DNA of 64,000 bases. Source: Eutypa lata. Lineage: Eukaryota > Ascomycota > Sordariomycetes > Xylariales > Diatrypaceae. The number at the start of each line of letters is the position of its first letter. Position 1 is the stretch's first letter. Where the stretch lies: NCBI GenBank assembly GCA_022661535.1, contig JAKULF010000004.1, positions 2,046,001 through 2,110,000 of the forward strand, in the 5' to 3' direction. This document shows, in pieces, positions 54,742 through 64,000 of this stretch. The position numbers were made by a program, and so were the translations under genes. Under the pieces are notes generated by a model. That model had not been told where the DNA came from. It saw nothing but the letters and a program-made list of their open reading frames with translations, and did not search any database.

Positions 54742-55592
54742 CGGGATATGTTTTATTTTATTTTTTGAGATACGATGGATGGTTATTATGGATTAGACCT
54801 AAATAGTGTGTAGCTAAAGAGAGTAAATTAATAATGAGCAAAAAGTCTACCACATGATGATCGAAAACAGTTTTCAAGAAGCCAAGGATCTAGTTTGAAG
54901 TTATGTAAAATTTCAAACATTATATTATGAATAACTAAAGACAATAGCTATCTATTTACAAGGTAAATGGCCCAAGTACTAGCTTCAGGTTTACAAAACG
55001 AAAGACCTAGCAACAAACAATCTTGCCCTCAAAAGAGGGGGTAGGGGGTATGGGAATTTTGGAGGATCGCAACTCATTTCATAGGTATTCACACAAAAGG
55101 CTCACCCAGAAAACGAGGGAGACTCGAAAGGCCGCGTAGCCCAGGAATATAAATCCCCCAACCACGGTTCTATGCCTCTACTACACAGCTAGCTGCTTAT
55201 ACCTCCCTTCGGGAGAGCAGCTTGCAAACCTCCACCGGTTCGAGCGCAACGTTGGGACAGCCTTAGTAATGATCCACTTCGCCGGACCTTTGAAAGAAGG
55301 GAAGACCCCCTGCCGAATGCACCCCTCGAACGTATAATTTCGTGCTTGGAAGTTGTTTTTGAAAGTAGCATAGTTCCACCTAGAGGGTCAGTAGATAGCA
55401 TGGCCATACTCATGAATACCAATTAAGCTACACTCAACCATGGACTTATAACAAGTAAACTAGAATTTGCCAAGGACATTTTGATGTGCATCTAAGAACG
55501 AAGGTATCTAGTATGCTTGTTAATACGAACACCAAATCGCAGTGAAAATCCACCCCCATATCGTTTCCGACCCCTATCCCAGGGTGTCACTT
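54742..55592. other. Intergenic between convergent genes, 0.85 kb
   Basis: AT-rich left half; no supported coding sequence. The 3' flank of the broken dehydrogenase lies at the right. Confidence 0.6.
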
Positions 55593-56612
55593 TTACCAAG
55601 GTACCACGGCACCATCGACTGCGTGTATGAGCTTGCCAAGGGCAGCTTCGCAGGTGGTAGTTTCAACCTGGATAGAAAAATGTGAGCACAAAGTATCTCT
55701 AGCTGCAGAGTTGGTCTGCGCTACTCACTGTCTTGAGTACGGCATTGGCACATTCCTCAATGGTCAGGGGAGCCTGGGTCATGCCGATTTGATGTGCAAT
55801 CCAGTTTCCGGGCACCGTCCTGGCATGTCTATGACCTATTTAGCATTTGCTAAGACTGTATTTCGTCTAACCAGGAAGATCTTACCCCGGGTGAATGTCG
55901 AGGACAGTTAGCCACTCCTGTTGGCTATATGCCAACGCCCTGGTGAGATCCATTAGCTATCGGTTGATATATGGTTGAAAGGATGCTCATTGAACTTACT
56001 GGGTCATGTAGTTCTGCGCCGCTTTCGACATGCCATACGCAGTAACGATATAAAACTTCATGGACCCCACCAGGCTGATGGAGCCGCCGCTGTTCGAGAT
56101 GGAGGCCCATTTGGGAGAGGTGGACTTCTGCAACAAGTGTCTGAAAGACTGGAACAAACCCAATGGACCGGCAGCGTTAGTCTGGAATGCCCAAACTAGA
56201 TCCTCATTCGGAATGGTCTCGATCGGCAAGGCAGGGAATCGATTTCCCCCTGCATTGGCAATGATGATGTCGACATGGTCGATACCGGCAGCTTCCACTG
56301 CAGCAGCAGCCTTTTTAGAGTCTTCCGGCGACGTGATTTCGATATGCACCAGAATTTCGATATGCACCAGAAGAAGCTTAGATTCCTTGGCTGGTGTCTT
56401 GTTCTTCAGTTCTACAACAGTAGGGGCGGTCTCGTCACGGACACTTCCAATCACTATATGACTGGGTCAATCTAGACAGATCTGAGCCATTCCCATACCA
56501 ATACCTGCCCAGCAAGTTAGCGCCAAATTCATATCTCGAGGGTTGCGCGCAGAAGATATCATAGACTACCTTTGCTCACACCCGTAATGAGGATAATAGT
56601 CGAGTCGGCCAT
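55593..56612 (-). pseudogene. Short-chain dehydrogenase/reductase, disabled by an in-frame TGA
   Basis: Five exons on the minus strand, 56570..56612, 56000..56504, 55886..55939, 55729..55828 and 55593..55667, together 777 nt with consistent phases. The product is a classical SDR: nucleotide motif TGVSKGIGMGMA, structural IIIANAGG, and catalytic Ser in SNSGGSISL with YGMSK as the Tyr-x3-Lys pair; later exons give EWLTVLDIHPG, GNWIAHQIGMTQAPLTIEE and the end VDGAVVPW. Codon 27 (56467-56469) is TGA in a position where relatives carry a basic residue before Pro (DxPSHIVIGSVR), so a single CGA-to-TGA change could explain it. An 18-bp tandem duplication (56336-56371) repeats LVHIEI in frame. Without the stop all exons would code for a normal ~258-residue enzyme, so inactivation looks recent. 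Unspliced retention or stop readthrough is an alternative. Likely substrate unknown. Confidence 0.75.
56336..56371. repeat. 18-bp in-frame tandem duplication in the SDR gene
   Basis: Two identical copies of ATTTCGATATGCACCAGA, read on the minus strand as LVHIEI twice. It lies at the strand/loop where relatives have a single copy. Confidence 0.85.
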
Positions 56613-57724
56613 GGTATCGTCTTGTTTTCAGGGGACGGTAGCGAAATAGGGGTTCTCAGAATGCTTGCCCCACAGTATGTTAGACGAAACTTAGAACATT
56701 TACTCTGTTAGAGAATGCGGAATTATTCCACCAGATGACAGCCAATTCTCAGCTTGAATATATCAGTGCTTGCGTGTGGGCAGATTGAAAGTGAAACAAT
56801 CCAGAAATGGAGAGAACCTGTTTGTAGCCCTTATGTTTCTGTAGCCCTGTCACACTAGAATGGAGCAAAGTCCTGTTAGCTGCAGGATATCTGCAAAGAC
56901 AAGCAACATGCCAACACCCTTAAAGGTCATTCGACGATACTGGAAATGCAGACATGCTTAATAGTACTAACACATGCTATCAACGGTTAGGATGGCAGCA
57001 TGGTAATAAGATACGTACCATAATTTGTATAGAAACAACTGTCGTCCGTTCAGACGACAGAAAGAGAAAGAAGGTCGTCTTGGACCTTAAGAGTAAAGAA
57101 AATTATTAGTTGAATAAAATCTCAGTTCCAAGCCCAATAGCCCTTGTCAGAAGCCTGGTTTGTGTAACGCGAACAACAAATTGAGACCCGCGAGGTTTAC
57201 GGTATAAAAGGCCGCCCCAACTCTCCTATCTCCGGCAACGTGCATATCAGGTCATAACTAAGGTGTGAGTCTATCCTAGGACGGGGTAGACCTAGATTTA
57301 GAATGCCAGGTAGTCCCTCGTACCCTATTCTTAAATTGACCGCCGCTATGAATTTTTAATTATATACTACCTACTTAGATACCTGGTGCCCAGTCCCACG
57401 ATTACCTATGACTATGTAAAGTTTTAGTAAGGACCGAGATGCTCTATGTAAAGTCAGTCATATCCTGTTTATTTACCTTCACGATGGCATGATCAGTCGC
57501 CAGCCTCAACTAGAAGAATTGCCTATGAACTTAAATTTGGGAACTAACGCTTCATGGTTCTATGGCCATTGTGTGCTGATACATGCTGATACAGGAGTAA
57601 CATATTGGAAGCGTTGCTGCACCGTTATCACAACGAGGCTATGCACCAACATACTGGGCCGTACTATAATATAACACTCAATTGTTTAAGGGACTATCCG
57701 TGCGATAAAAAAAAATATAGTTCA
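56613..57724. other. Intergenic, 1.1 kb
   Basis: Left end is the former promoter of the SDR gene; AT-rich with TACCTA/TAGATACC words near 57365. No supported gene. Confidence 0.55.
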
Positions 57725-59045
57725 TCAGCATTTACACCAAGTCCTATCCCTCGGCACACGGTTCCCCGGCTCCCAGAGCAGCGTATCCTCCAGCCTAGCT
57801 GCGAATGTCGTATTCGGGACCCTGAACTCGACCGAGTTCTGCAAGCCCGTGCCGTTCGTCCAGGTCGCGTAGGCGGAGCCGTTCAGGCTGACCCGCCCAC
57901 CGTCGGGATACTTCCAGCCGAGCACGTCATCCAACCCACAGACGGCGTAGTACACCGCCGCCACGTCCCACATGTAGTGCGACTGGTTATACCCGATATT
58001 AGCGCGCAGAGAATAGCCCAGCGGGTTCGTCGCCACGTCCAGCTCCGTCGTGATGCGCTGCCCGAACACGGTATTCTCGCCCACGGCGTCCGAGGCGAAC
58101 GTTAGCTTGCCCGGCCACCAGTTCAGCACTGTCTGGGCGAATGTTGTGTTGCTCATCATGGTGTTGTAGGCTATTTAGTAAATAGCAAGTTAGCATGTCA
58201 TCTTTCATCATCTCTTGTAGGAAATTCTGTAGCAGAACGTGAAAGGTAGGATATTGACTTCTTTCAAGTACTTACACATGCCCACGTCGTTGGCCTGCAC
58301 CACTAGCTCGCGGACTTTGGTGGAGAGGAGCTCCGCCCCCGTGTGGGGCGATATCTGATCGGGCCCGGAGTTCAGCAGGTCGTACATGTTGTCGAAGAAC
58401 CCGATCACGGCGATGGTGATCGAGTTGTCTGCTGATGTCGAGAGGAGGTACCGGTATGATGAAACTGGAGATGTGTTAGCATGCAAGATAAGTTATGCTT
58501 TGCTGACCTATGGAGGTAAGAAACTTCCATACCAGGATCCGGGGTATCGGCTCCGTCCCGAACGTCTTCGGTGAAGTTGTAGGTCAAGCCGGTCAGGTAA
58601 TCACCGTATTCGGGATGATCCGGCCATTGCGTCTGTCATGCGCCACAAACAAGTAAGATCAGTCACATTCGTCGCATAAATACTGAATTCAAGTCATACA
58701 TACCAGGTTATTAACTGGTTTCAGCACTGCCAATGGGATATTTGGATGTCCAAAATACGTGTTGATAGCATCGGCTCCTGGCGGGGTAAACCGGCTATTA
58801 ACGCCTATATTCAGTCAGTGAAAACCCTATACGGTATAAAAATTCATGGAAAGTGAGTGACACATACTGGCCATGACACCAATCAGTTCCACTTCTCCCC
58901 AATTTTGGAAGATATTTGCTAGGCCAATAGCCATCGGGTCATCATCGAAATTCAGCATGTCCGTATCGATGATAAGCCGTGTCTTAGATTCCAGAGCGGC
59001 GCTTGCCATTACGGCGAAGCCAACCGTCCACAACGCCGGTTTCAT
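57725..59045 (-). CDS. Secreted inosine/uridine-preferring nucleoside hydrolase family protein
   Basis: Five exons on the minus strand: 58868..59045, 58704..58804, 58533..58632, 58276..58464 and 57725..58170; 337 residues. A signal peptide (MKPALWTVGFAVMASAALES) precedes the family's ribose/calcium-binding motif LIIDTDMLNFDDDPMAI (D-x-D-x4-DD pattern). Further marks are FTPPGADAINTYFGHPNIP, the central strand ITIAVIGFFDNMYDLL, VRELVVQANDVG, NPLGYSLRANIGYNQS and HYMWDVAAVYYAV with the conserved Asp late in the fold. Members cleave the N-glycosidic bond of nucleosides; secreted fungal versions allow nucleoside scavenging or modify host signals. The C-terminus is rich in N-glycosylation-type sites (NGSAYA, NGTGLQN, NTTF). 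All junctions keep frame (1014 nt), phases 1, 0, 1, 1. Substrate preference cannot be inferred. Confidence 0.88.
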
Positions 59046-60694
59046 TTTGAAGCCTGCGATACTTGAAACCCTCTTATCGAGCTGTGATGATCAGGATCAA
59101 GCCAAGCTGACTTTTTTCCCTTCTTGAGGGGCGGCCGTCTATTGAAAGGATCAGTCACTAGTTCGAAGCGCGGAAGGATTTGATTCAAGTCCTACCTAGT
59201 ATTGCGGTTGGTATAATATTAGTATTAATAGTGCTTCATCATGCTGGGCTGATTGGTAATGATACGATGAAAGCAACGCCAAAAGATGACAGCATGGAGC
59301 GAATATTATAGTGATGACAAGATCGAAGCGCGTGTCCCAGCCCCCCAGATTTATAATCGACCCCGCCTTGGATGGTGCGCAAATTAACTAAGTTGCGACC
59401 TGCATTTGGATAAATCTCACCTACCACCAGGAGGCCAATGGGTTGATATTGGCTTCGTATTCATACGACCAAGCGATAACAAAAGGGGTAAGTTTTTATT
59501 TTTTAAAAAATAAACAGGTTATACACAGCATCAAGTTCATGTTTCGGCCAACTCCTACAATACGTAGAGCGCGCAATAGACGCCTTAATAATAGATTAAA
59601 CGCACCGGAAAGGGTGTATTGACGATGGTAATATACGTGAATGTCAAATTGTAACATGAGTTTATCTTATGAGCTCTAGCAAGAGCTCACCGCCATCCGT
59701 AACGTAAATCTTTTATATGATGATCTTCGTTCCCCACCCCCTTTTTAAAACATTGTCATTTCATAGCTCGTGCTTCGCAATGAGGTGAAACGTGATTCGT
59801 GGAGAGTGGTTCACGGGAACCGACATATTTCAGGGGCTGATTGCTTGAGTGTTAACACGATAACATACGGTGACCTATTGTCTTTAATATTTCCTCGAGT
59901 ATATTATTCCCTATAATTAACCGCCCGGAGACCTTGTAGACAATGAGACATTCGTATTAGGTTGTAGAACGGAGTAGTATATGTGAGCCAATGTGGGACC
60001 TCGACTGATGTGTTATATACAAAGATGTATGAAGGAAAAATCTAATGATCAGTAATCAATGAGAGGGAAAAAAAAGTTGTTAGGCGGAACTTATGCCGCT
60101 TATAGTTGCTTAAAGAGCTCCAATATGGCTTATTAACTACTCATATGCTTGTTTAAGTTTAAGGTAGCCGACTGACCGCTTCTAATAATTGTGATACCAT
60201 GACAATATAATCAAGAGTAAATAAATGTATATGACTTGTCAAATAGTGACTTGAACGTAACAATTATGATAAAGGGGAATATCAAAGGGGGTTTAGAGGT
60301 AACCGACTTAGTAGCGTATAGCCCGTGATTTTGAAGCAAATTTCCGTAATAGCAGCTTCAGCGTCTACGTACGTATATTAGAAAAGTAACCCAACAACAA
60401 GCACCACTAAGTAGCTTAGCGCAGTATGCTCAGATCCTCTATTCGTCGAGTCTTAGGCATTTGATATACCAATCTTGGTTATATGTTCTTTAGAAAATGA
60501 AGAATCATTCTTATTTGTATGCACCATAGTTTAAATACAACATCCAAGAATTCCCTTTGAACTTGAATTGATTGCCCCCACGGTGAGATTTGCGTTCAGC
60601 CGACAAATTATTTTACTGCCCAAGAGTGACATTATCAATAGCTAGCGCCCGCAATCTCATATTGTAGACCAAGGCTAGCCTCAGTGAGGTTACC
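59046..60694. other. Intergenic, 1.65 kb, AT-rich
   Basis: No supported gene. A T/A-rich stretch lies near 59490-59520 and the 59600-60600 block is AT-rich with only short frames. Confidence 0.55.
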
Positions 60695-61857
60695 TTAGAG
60701 GTGATAAGGGGGCCCGGAACCCTCAACTGTGGCGTATACGGCGGTAATAGCATCGGCGAGGTCAGCGGGGAGGGGACCGGCGTCAATCGCGTCGAGAGTC
60801 TTGTAGAGCTGATCCATCTTGGAAACCCCGAAGATCACCGCGTCTCCGTACGCTCCGTCCAAGATGCTGTGGAACGCCGTCCACCTCAGCGCAGCTGCGT
60901 GCCCGCTGATTCCGTGCTTCTCAGCTGCTTCTAGAACAGCGATCACGGACGCCTGGACGGCGGGTTTGCCGTAGAAGGAACTGTATAGTTGTCCGATTTG
61001 GTTCTAATCTACTTGTTAGGTATGGTCTAAGAAGATGTGAAAGCCTTCTGGGGAACTTACATCTTTGGTCCACCGTGTAGTACTGGCGTTGCTAGTATTC
61101 CCTGAGAAAATGCCACTATTGCCTGTGAAAATTCCACCGGCGGCAGGACTGGTGCAAAGTTAGCTCAATGCTACGCAACCATGTTTTTTGTTATCAGTTG
61201 GCCTACCTGTATGCAAAGAAAGAGATGTTGTGTTTACGTAATAGTGGGAATAACTCCTTCTCGCCGCCCCTCACAATTGCATTGTAGTGTCCTTGGTATA
61301 TGCTAGGTTTGGCATAACCCTTTCGCTCGCATATCTCGATGAAATCCTCCACTTCTGCTTCGGTATAGTTGGAGATCCCGAACTTCCGGAATTTCCCTTG
61401 CTGAACGCCGTCATTCATGGTCCTCGCTGCATCCTCAAGGGGCGTTTGACGATCCGGTACATGGAGATACATTGTCTCTATCGTAGGAGTCTTGAGAGCA
61501 TCCAGCGATACCGCAATACTCTGCTCAATCTTGCTAGGTTCATGGGACCCGGGTGGGCCGTCTCGCACCTTCGAGTAGATGGTGAACCGAGAGGGGGCCC
61601 CAACTTGCCCGAGCCGTTCCTCAGAGCCTGGATAGTTGCTGCCCGTATCGATCTCCCTGTAGCCACGGGCATAGAATGCATCCAACAGAGCCGCGACATC
61701 TTCGTGACTATCGAAGTGTACAATTCCGGGATTCTTGACGGCATCGCCGACCTATCGCAAATTCATTAGAAGCATCCAGTTGTAGTTAGAAGCACATACG
61801 TACCGTATGAGTACCGAGAATGATCTTTACAGGCATCTTGGGAGACATATTGGGCAT
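60695..61857 (-). CDS. Aldo-keto reductase (AKR7/aflatoxin-aldehyde-reductase-like)
   Basis: Four exons on the minus strand, 61804..61857, 61207..61751, 61061..61148 and 60695..61003; 331 residues. The (beta/alpha)8 AKR signature residues are all present: catalytic Asp and Tyr in REIDTGSNYPGSEERLG, Lys in RFTIYSKVRD, and His in ETMYLHVPDRQTPLED. Further marks are KFRKFGISNYTEAEVEDFIE and KPSIYQGHYNAIVRGGEKEL, then FFAYSPAAGGIFTG across a splice, QIGQLYSSFYGKPAVQA and the cofactor-contacting FGVSKMDQL. The closest family is AKR7, which reduces dicarbonyls and aldehydes with NADPH. Two close ATGs (61857 and 61848) compete; the first is used. Phases are 0, 2 and 0. It is likely cytosolic, given no targeting signal. 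The nucleoside hydrolase lies 1.6 kb away on the same strand. Confidence 0.9.
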
Positions 61858-64000
61858 AATAGTATTTTTTTAATTTTTCGTAGGAGCCTCTGAACAGAAA
61901 GTTGTGTGGATATATATAGTATGGAAAAAGATATGTTCAGCGAAGTTGAGCGGCTCTTCATGTATTTATAAAAGATATTGGCTGTGCTTATATCTGCCTA
62001 TGCTTCATGAGGTATTGTATCATCGGTGACGAATTCCTTGGAAATGATTTGTAAACAGTTTCAATGTCTTGCGTTTTTTGACAATAGAATTTCCTGATCA
62101 AGGAATGATTCGTGATGCTCAAGTTCATAATTCCGCAACTTTCCCGCTAGTTTTCCGCTAGCTGCCCGCAAGTTGCCCGCCGCAAAGCAACTTTGCTAAG
62201 GCCGCGGATTAACGTAGTCAAAACCCCGCCCTACATATTTGCAATATGAATATGCATAATATTCAAAAAGGGTTTAGTAAAACAAATGCGCTTGGAAACC
62301 ATGTAGGTAGTTGTTGTGTTTAGGACCCCCCTATAATAGGGGGAGTGATTACATAATGCATGTGGAGCAGGACTTCAACAATATCTAGGTACCTATTGAA
62401 CTCTTCTTTCTATACTTTAACAAGCGAAATTGTTAGGGCCAGTAAATATTCGATGCCTCTTGTGTATGCTTACGTTATTCGTTTTTTATAATATTTGTTC
62501 ACTAATGAGGAAGTATATAAATTAACATGTGTGTTCTACTTCCGTTTAAGACATTCAAAACCTAGAAGAGATTGGGAAGTAGAGTAATAGTTACAAGTAC
62601 TTCGTCTAAAATTCGATCAATTTCTCCTTACTGGTTATATATCCGAAGCGCCGACAGCAACTCGTAACATTCGCCGTAATCAGGAGAGCGAGATACATCT
62701 TAATGCACCTCGGTTATTATCGAAGGTCCTAGACGTTCCTACTCGGTCATTCTTCTATATACTCCCTAATATCCATAGAACTACTTTCAGGCGAAATTTT
62801 TAGAACTGGTGTCCTCAGTATATATTAAGGCATCTCGGTACATCGTCATCTGTAGGAATATAAGCCATAATAAGCGTCCAAAACGTAAAGTTGGGGCACC
62901 CGATCTTTTACCGGATCTTAGATTATTATTCTTGAATGTTTTTATTATCGCTTTTTATTAAGGGCTGTGTTTTCCGGAGTATATCGTATTATGATATCAC
63001 GTACAAGCTGATCTAGGAGCAAGGTATGGGTTATTGCGGATAGTGATAATTGTCTGGGATGCTCTAGAACTTAGGATAGGTAGCTAGAAAGATCTATATA
63101 TAATACAGGAGCACCGGATATAGGATTATCCTGCTCCGGGAGCTTAGTAAGCAGCTCTGACTGCAACATATGAGTTTATAGGAGCTCTTTGATACCCGGA
63201 ATGGTCTTGGAAGTCCGTAGCTGCACAACCTCGCTTGTCCGCTCACTCGTATCGCGCCCCCTCTCCCTGAGCGTCATGGAGTAAGAGTAAGTTCTATACT
63301 AAATATTATCAGGGCATTGGACCGGCATCCTTCATTACAGATTTAAATCACACACCTATTCCCCCTCAAGCTGTGTGGCTTGTAATATCGCAGGTGATGA
63401 CCAGCTTACTACGCCCTCCCATCTTCACCCACGATATTCTATGCTTAGCTAACAGGCACTTTACTAGACACTCGATATATTCTTTTGAATAAATAAATAA
63501 AAATGTGAAAACTCGAATTTTCGGAGCGAACCGACCTAGTTATCATCGCCATGGACTTAGAAAATGACATCTTCAAATGCCTATCCATTATGCGGCCAAA
63601 GGGGTAGGGCCTGTCAATTGACCTTCTATTTTCGATTCGACCCTGCATCAACCCATGCACGTTCACAAGATACTAAGCTCAATTTTGGACGTTTAGCACA
63701 GGGGTTGATTCCCGAACGCGGCCTGATTGCTTACATAGCATGTCTTCCAGCTTGACCCGCTTCTCGTTATCTGCACCCTTGGACACCATTTTCGGCCAGA
63801 CCACCAATATTTAGGATATAGCAATCGGTATCCTTACTGAACCATGCCGGCATTCTAAGGTCGAGGCCTTTGTGTCCAAGCTAGTGAGGGGTTGGGAGGT
63901 CCTGATCGTGCTTATTTACAAGCCACTCTCACAAGCCACTCTCACAAGCCACTCTCACAAGCCACTCTCACAAGCCGTGAGTCTTGTCGGGCCTTTTGAA
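61858..64000. other. Intergenic, 2.1 kb, AT-rich, possible decayed repeat
   Basis: No intact gene. A small group of related words (CCCGCTAG, CCGCTAGC, CCCGCAAG, CCCGCCGC) stands at about 62140-62185. Between about 62640 and 63200, fragments on either strand look weakly protein-like (e.g. minus strand LQSELLTKLPEQDNPISG) but are broken by stops, as in a decayed transposon or gene. A 13-bp tandem repeat closes the window. Confidence 0.5.
63918..63976. repeat. 13-bp tandem repeat, about 4.5 copies
   Basis: Four perfect head-to-tail copies of ACAAGCCACTCTC plus a partial ACAAGCC. No gene overlaps it; the array does not extend beyond 63976. Confidence 0.95.

Noticed and set aside
57605..58105. 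166-residue plus-strand frame
   Set aside because: Antisense to the last exon of the nucleoside hydrolase gene.
63445..63755. Short frames at the window end
   Set aside because: Below 75 residues, no domain and no splice context.
1..64000. CRISPR array, insertion sequence, rRNA genes or prokaryotic operons
   Set aside because: No regular spacer repeats, no rRNA-like sequence and spliced genes throughout; the DNA is eukaryotic.

Overview
The window is nuclear DNA from a filamentous ascomycete (Pezizomycotina, probably Sordariomycetes; species not assignable from this alone). Evidence: genes on both strands without operons, frequent short introns (about 45-140 nt, some longer) with GTAAGT/GTATGT donors and TAG/CAG acceptors, and families restricted to or typical of this group (Pth11-type fungal rhodopsin domain, fungal G1 glutamic peptidase, STAND/TPR proteins with a C-terminal zinc module). 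Exon junctions were placed by frame bookkeeping and by matching conserved protein sequence; every spliced gene listed as complete sums to a whole number of codons.

Layout. 0-8 kb: 3' part of a fungal rhodopsin-domain membrane protein, an Mpv17/PMP22 protein, Yif1, and the SRP receptor alpha subunit, the last two divergent from one 0.7-kb promoter. 8-12.5 kb: an unknown protein with a long pure poly-Glu tract and a small secreted protein. 14-19 kb: housekeeping genes (ATP synthase subunit d, NAC alpha, ribosomal protein L14), all on the minus strand. 20-22.5 kb: a six-exon MFS transporter, followed by a gene desert of almost 4 kb. 26-32 kb: a Ser/Arg-rich membrane-anchored zinc-binding unknown and an RBR E3 ubiquitin ligase, then a second 3.8-kb desert. 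35.7-40.2 kb: a Cys-rich/acidic unknown, a secreted glutamic-peptidase-fold protein and an F-box protein. 40.9-48.6 kb: a 1586-residue NLR-like STAND protein divergent from a soluble protein-kinase-like gene, with an unassigned exon between them. 49-54.7 kb: molybdopterin synthase large subunit, an RBM5/RBM10-like splicing factor and a MYND-finger protein. 55.6-61.9 kb: an accessory metabolic stretch with a broken short-chain dehydrogenase, a secreted nucleoside hydrolase and an aldo-keto reductase. 62-64 kb: AT-rich non-coding DNA ending in a 13-bp tandem repeat.

Most of the window is conserved core function (secretory-pathway entry and ER-Golgi traffic, translation, mitochondrial ATP synthesis, splicing, Moco synthesis) interrupted by accessory blocks. 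The best candidate for an unusual system is the NLR-like STAND gene with its divergent kinase-like neighbour (40.9-48.6 kb). Its domains are recognisable, but its effector logic and its pairing with the kinase are inference.
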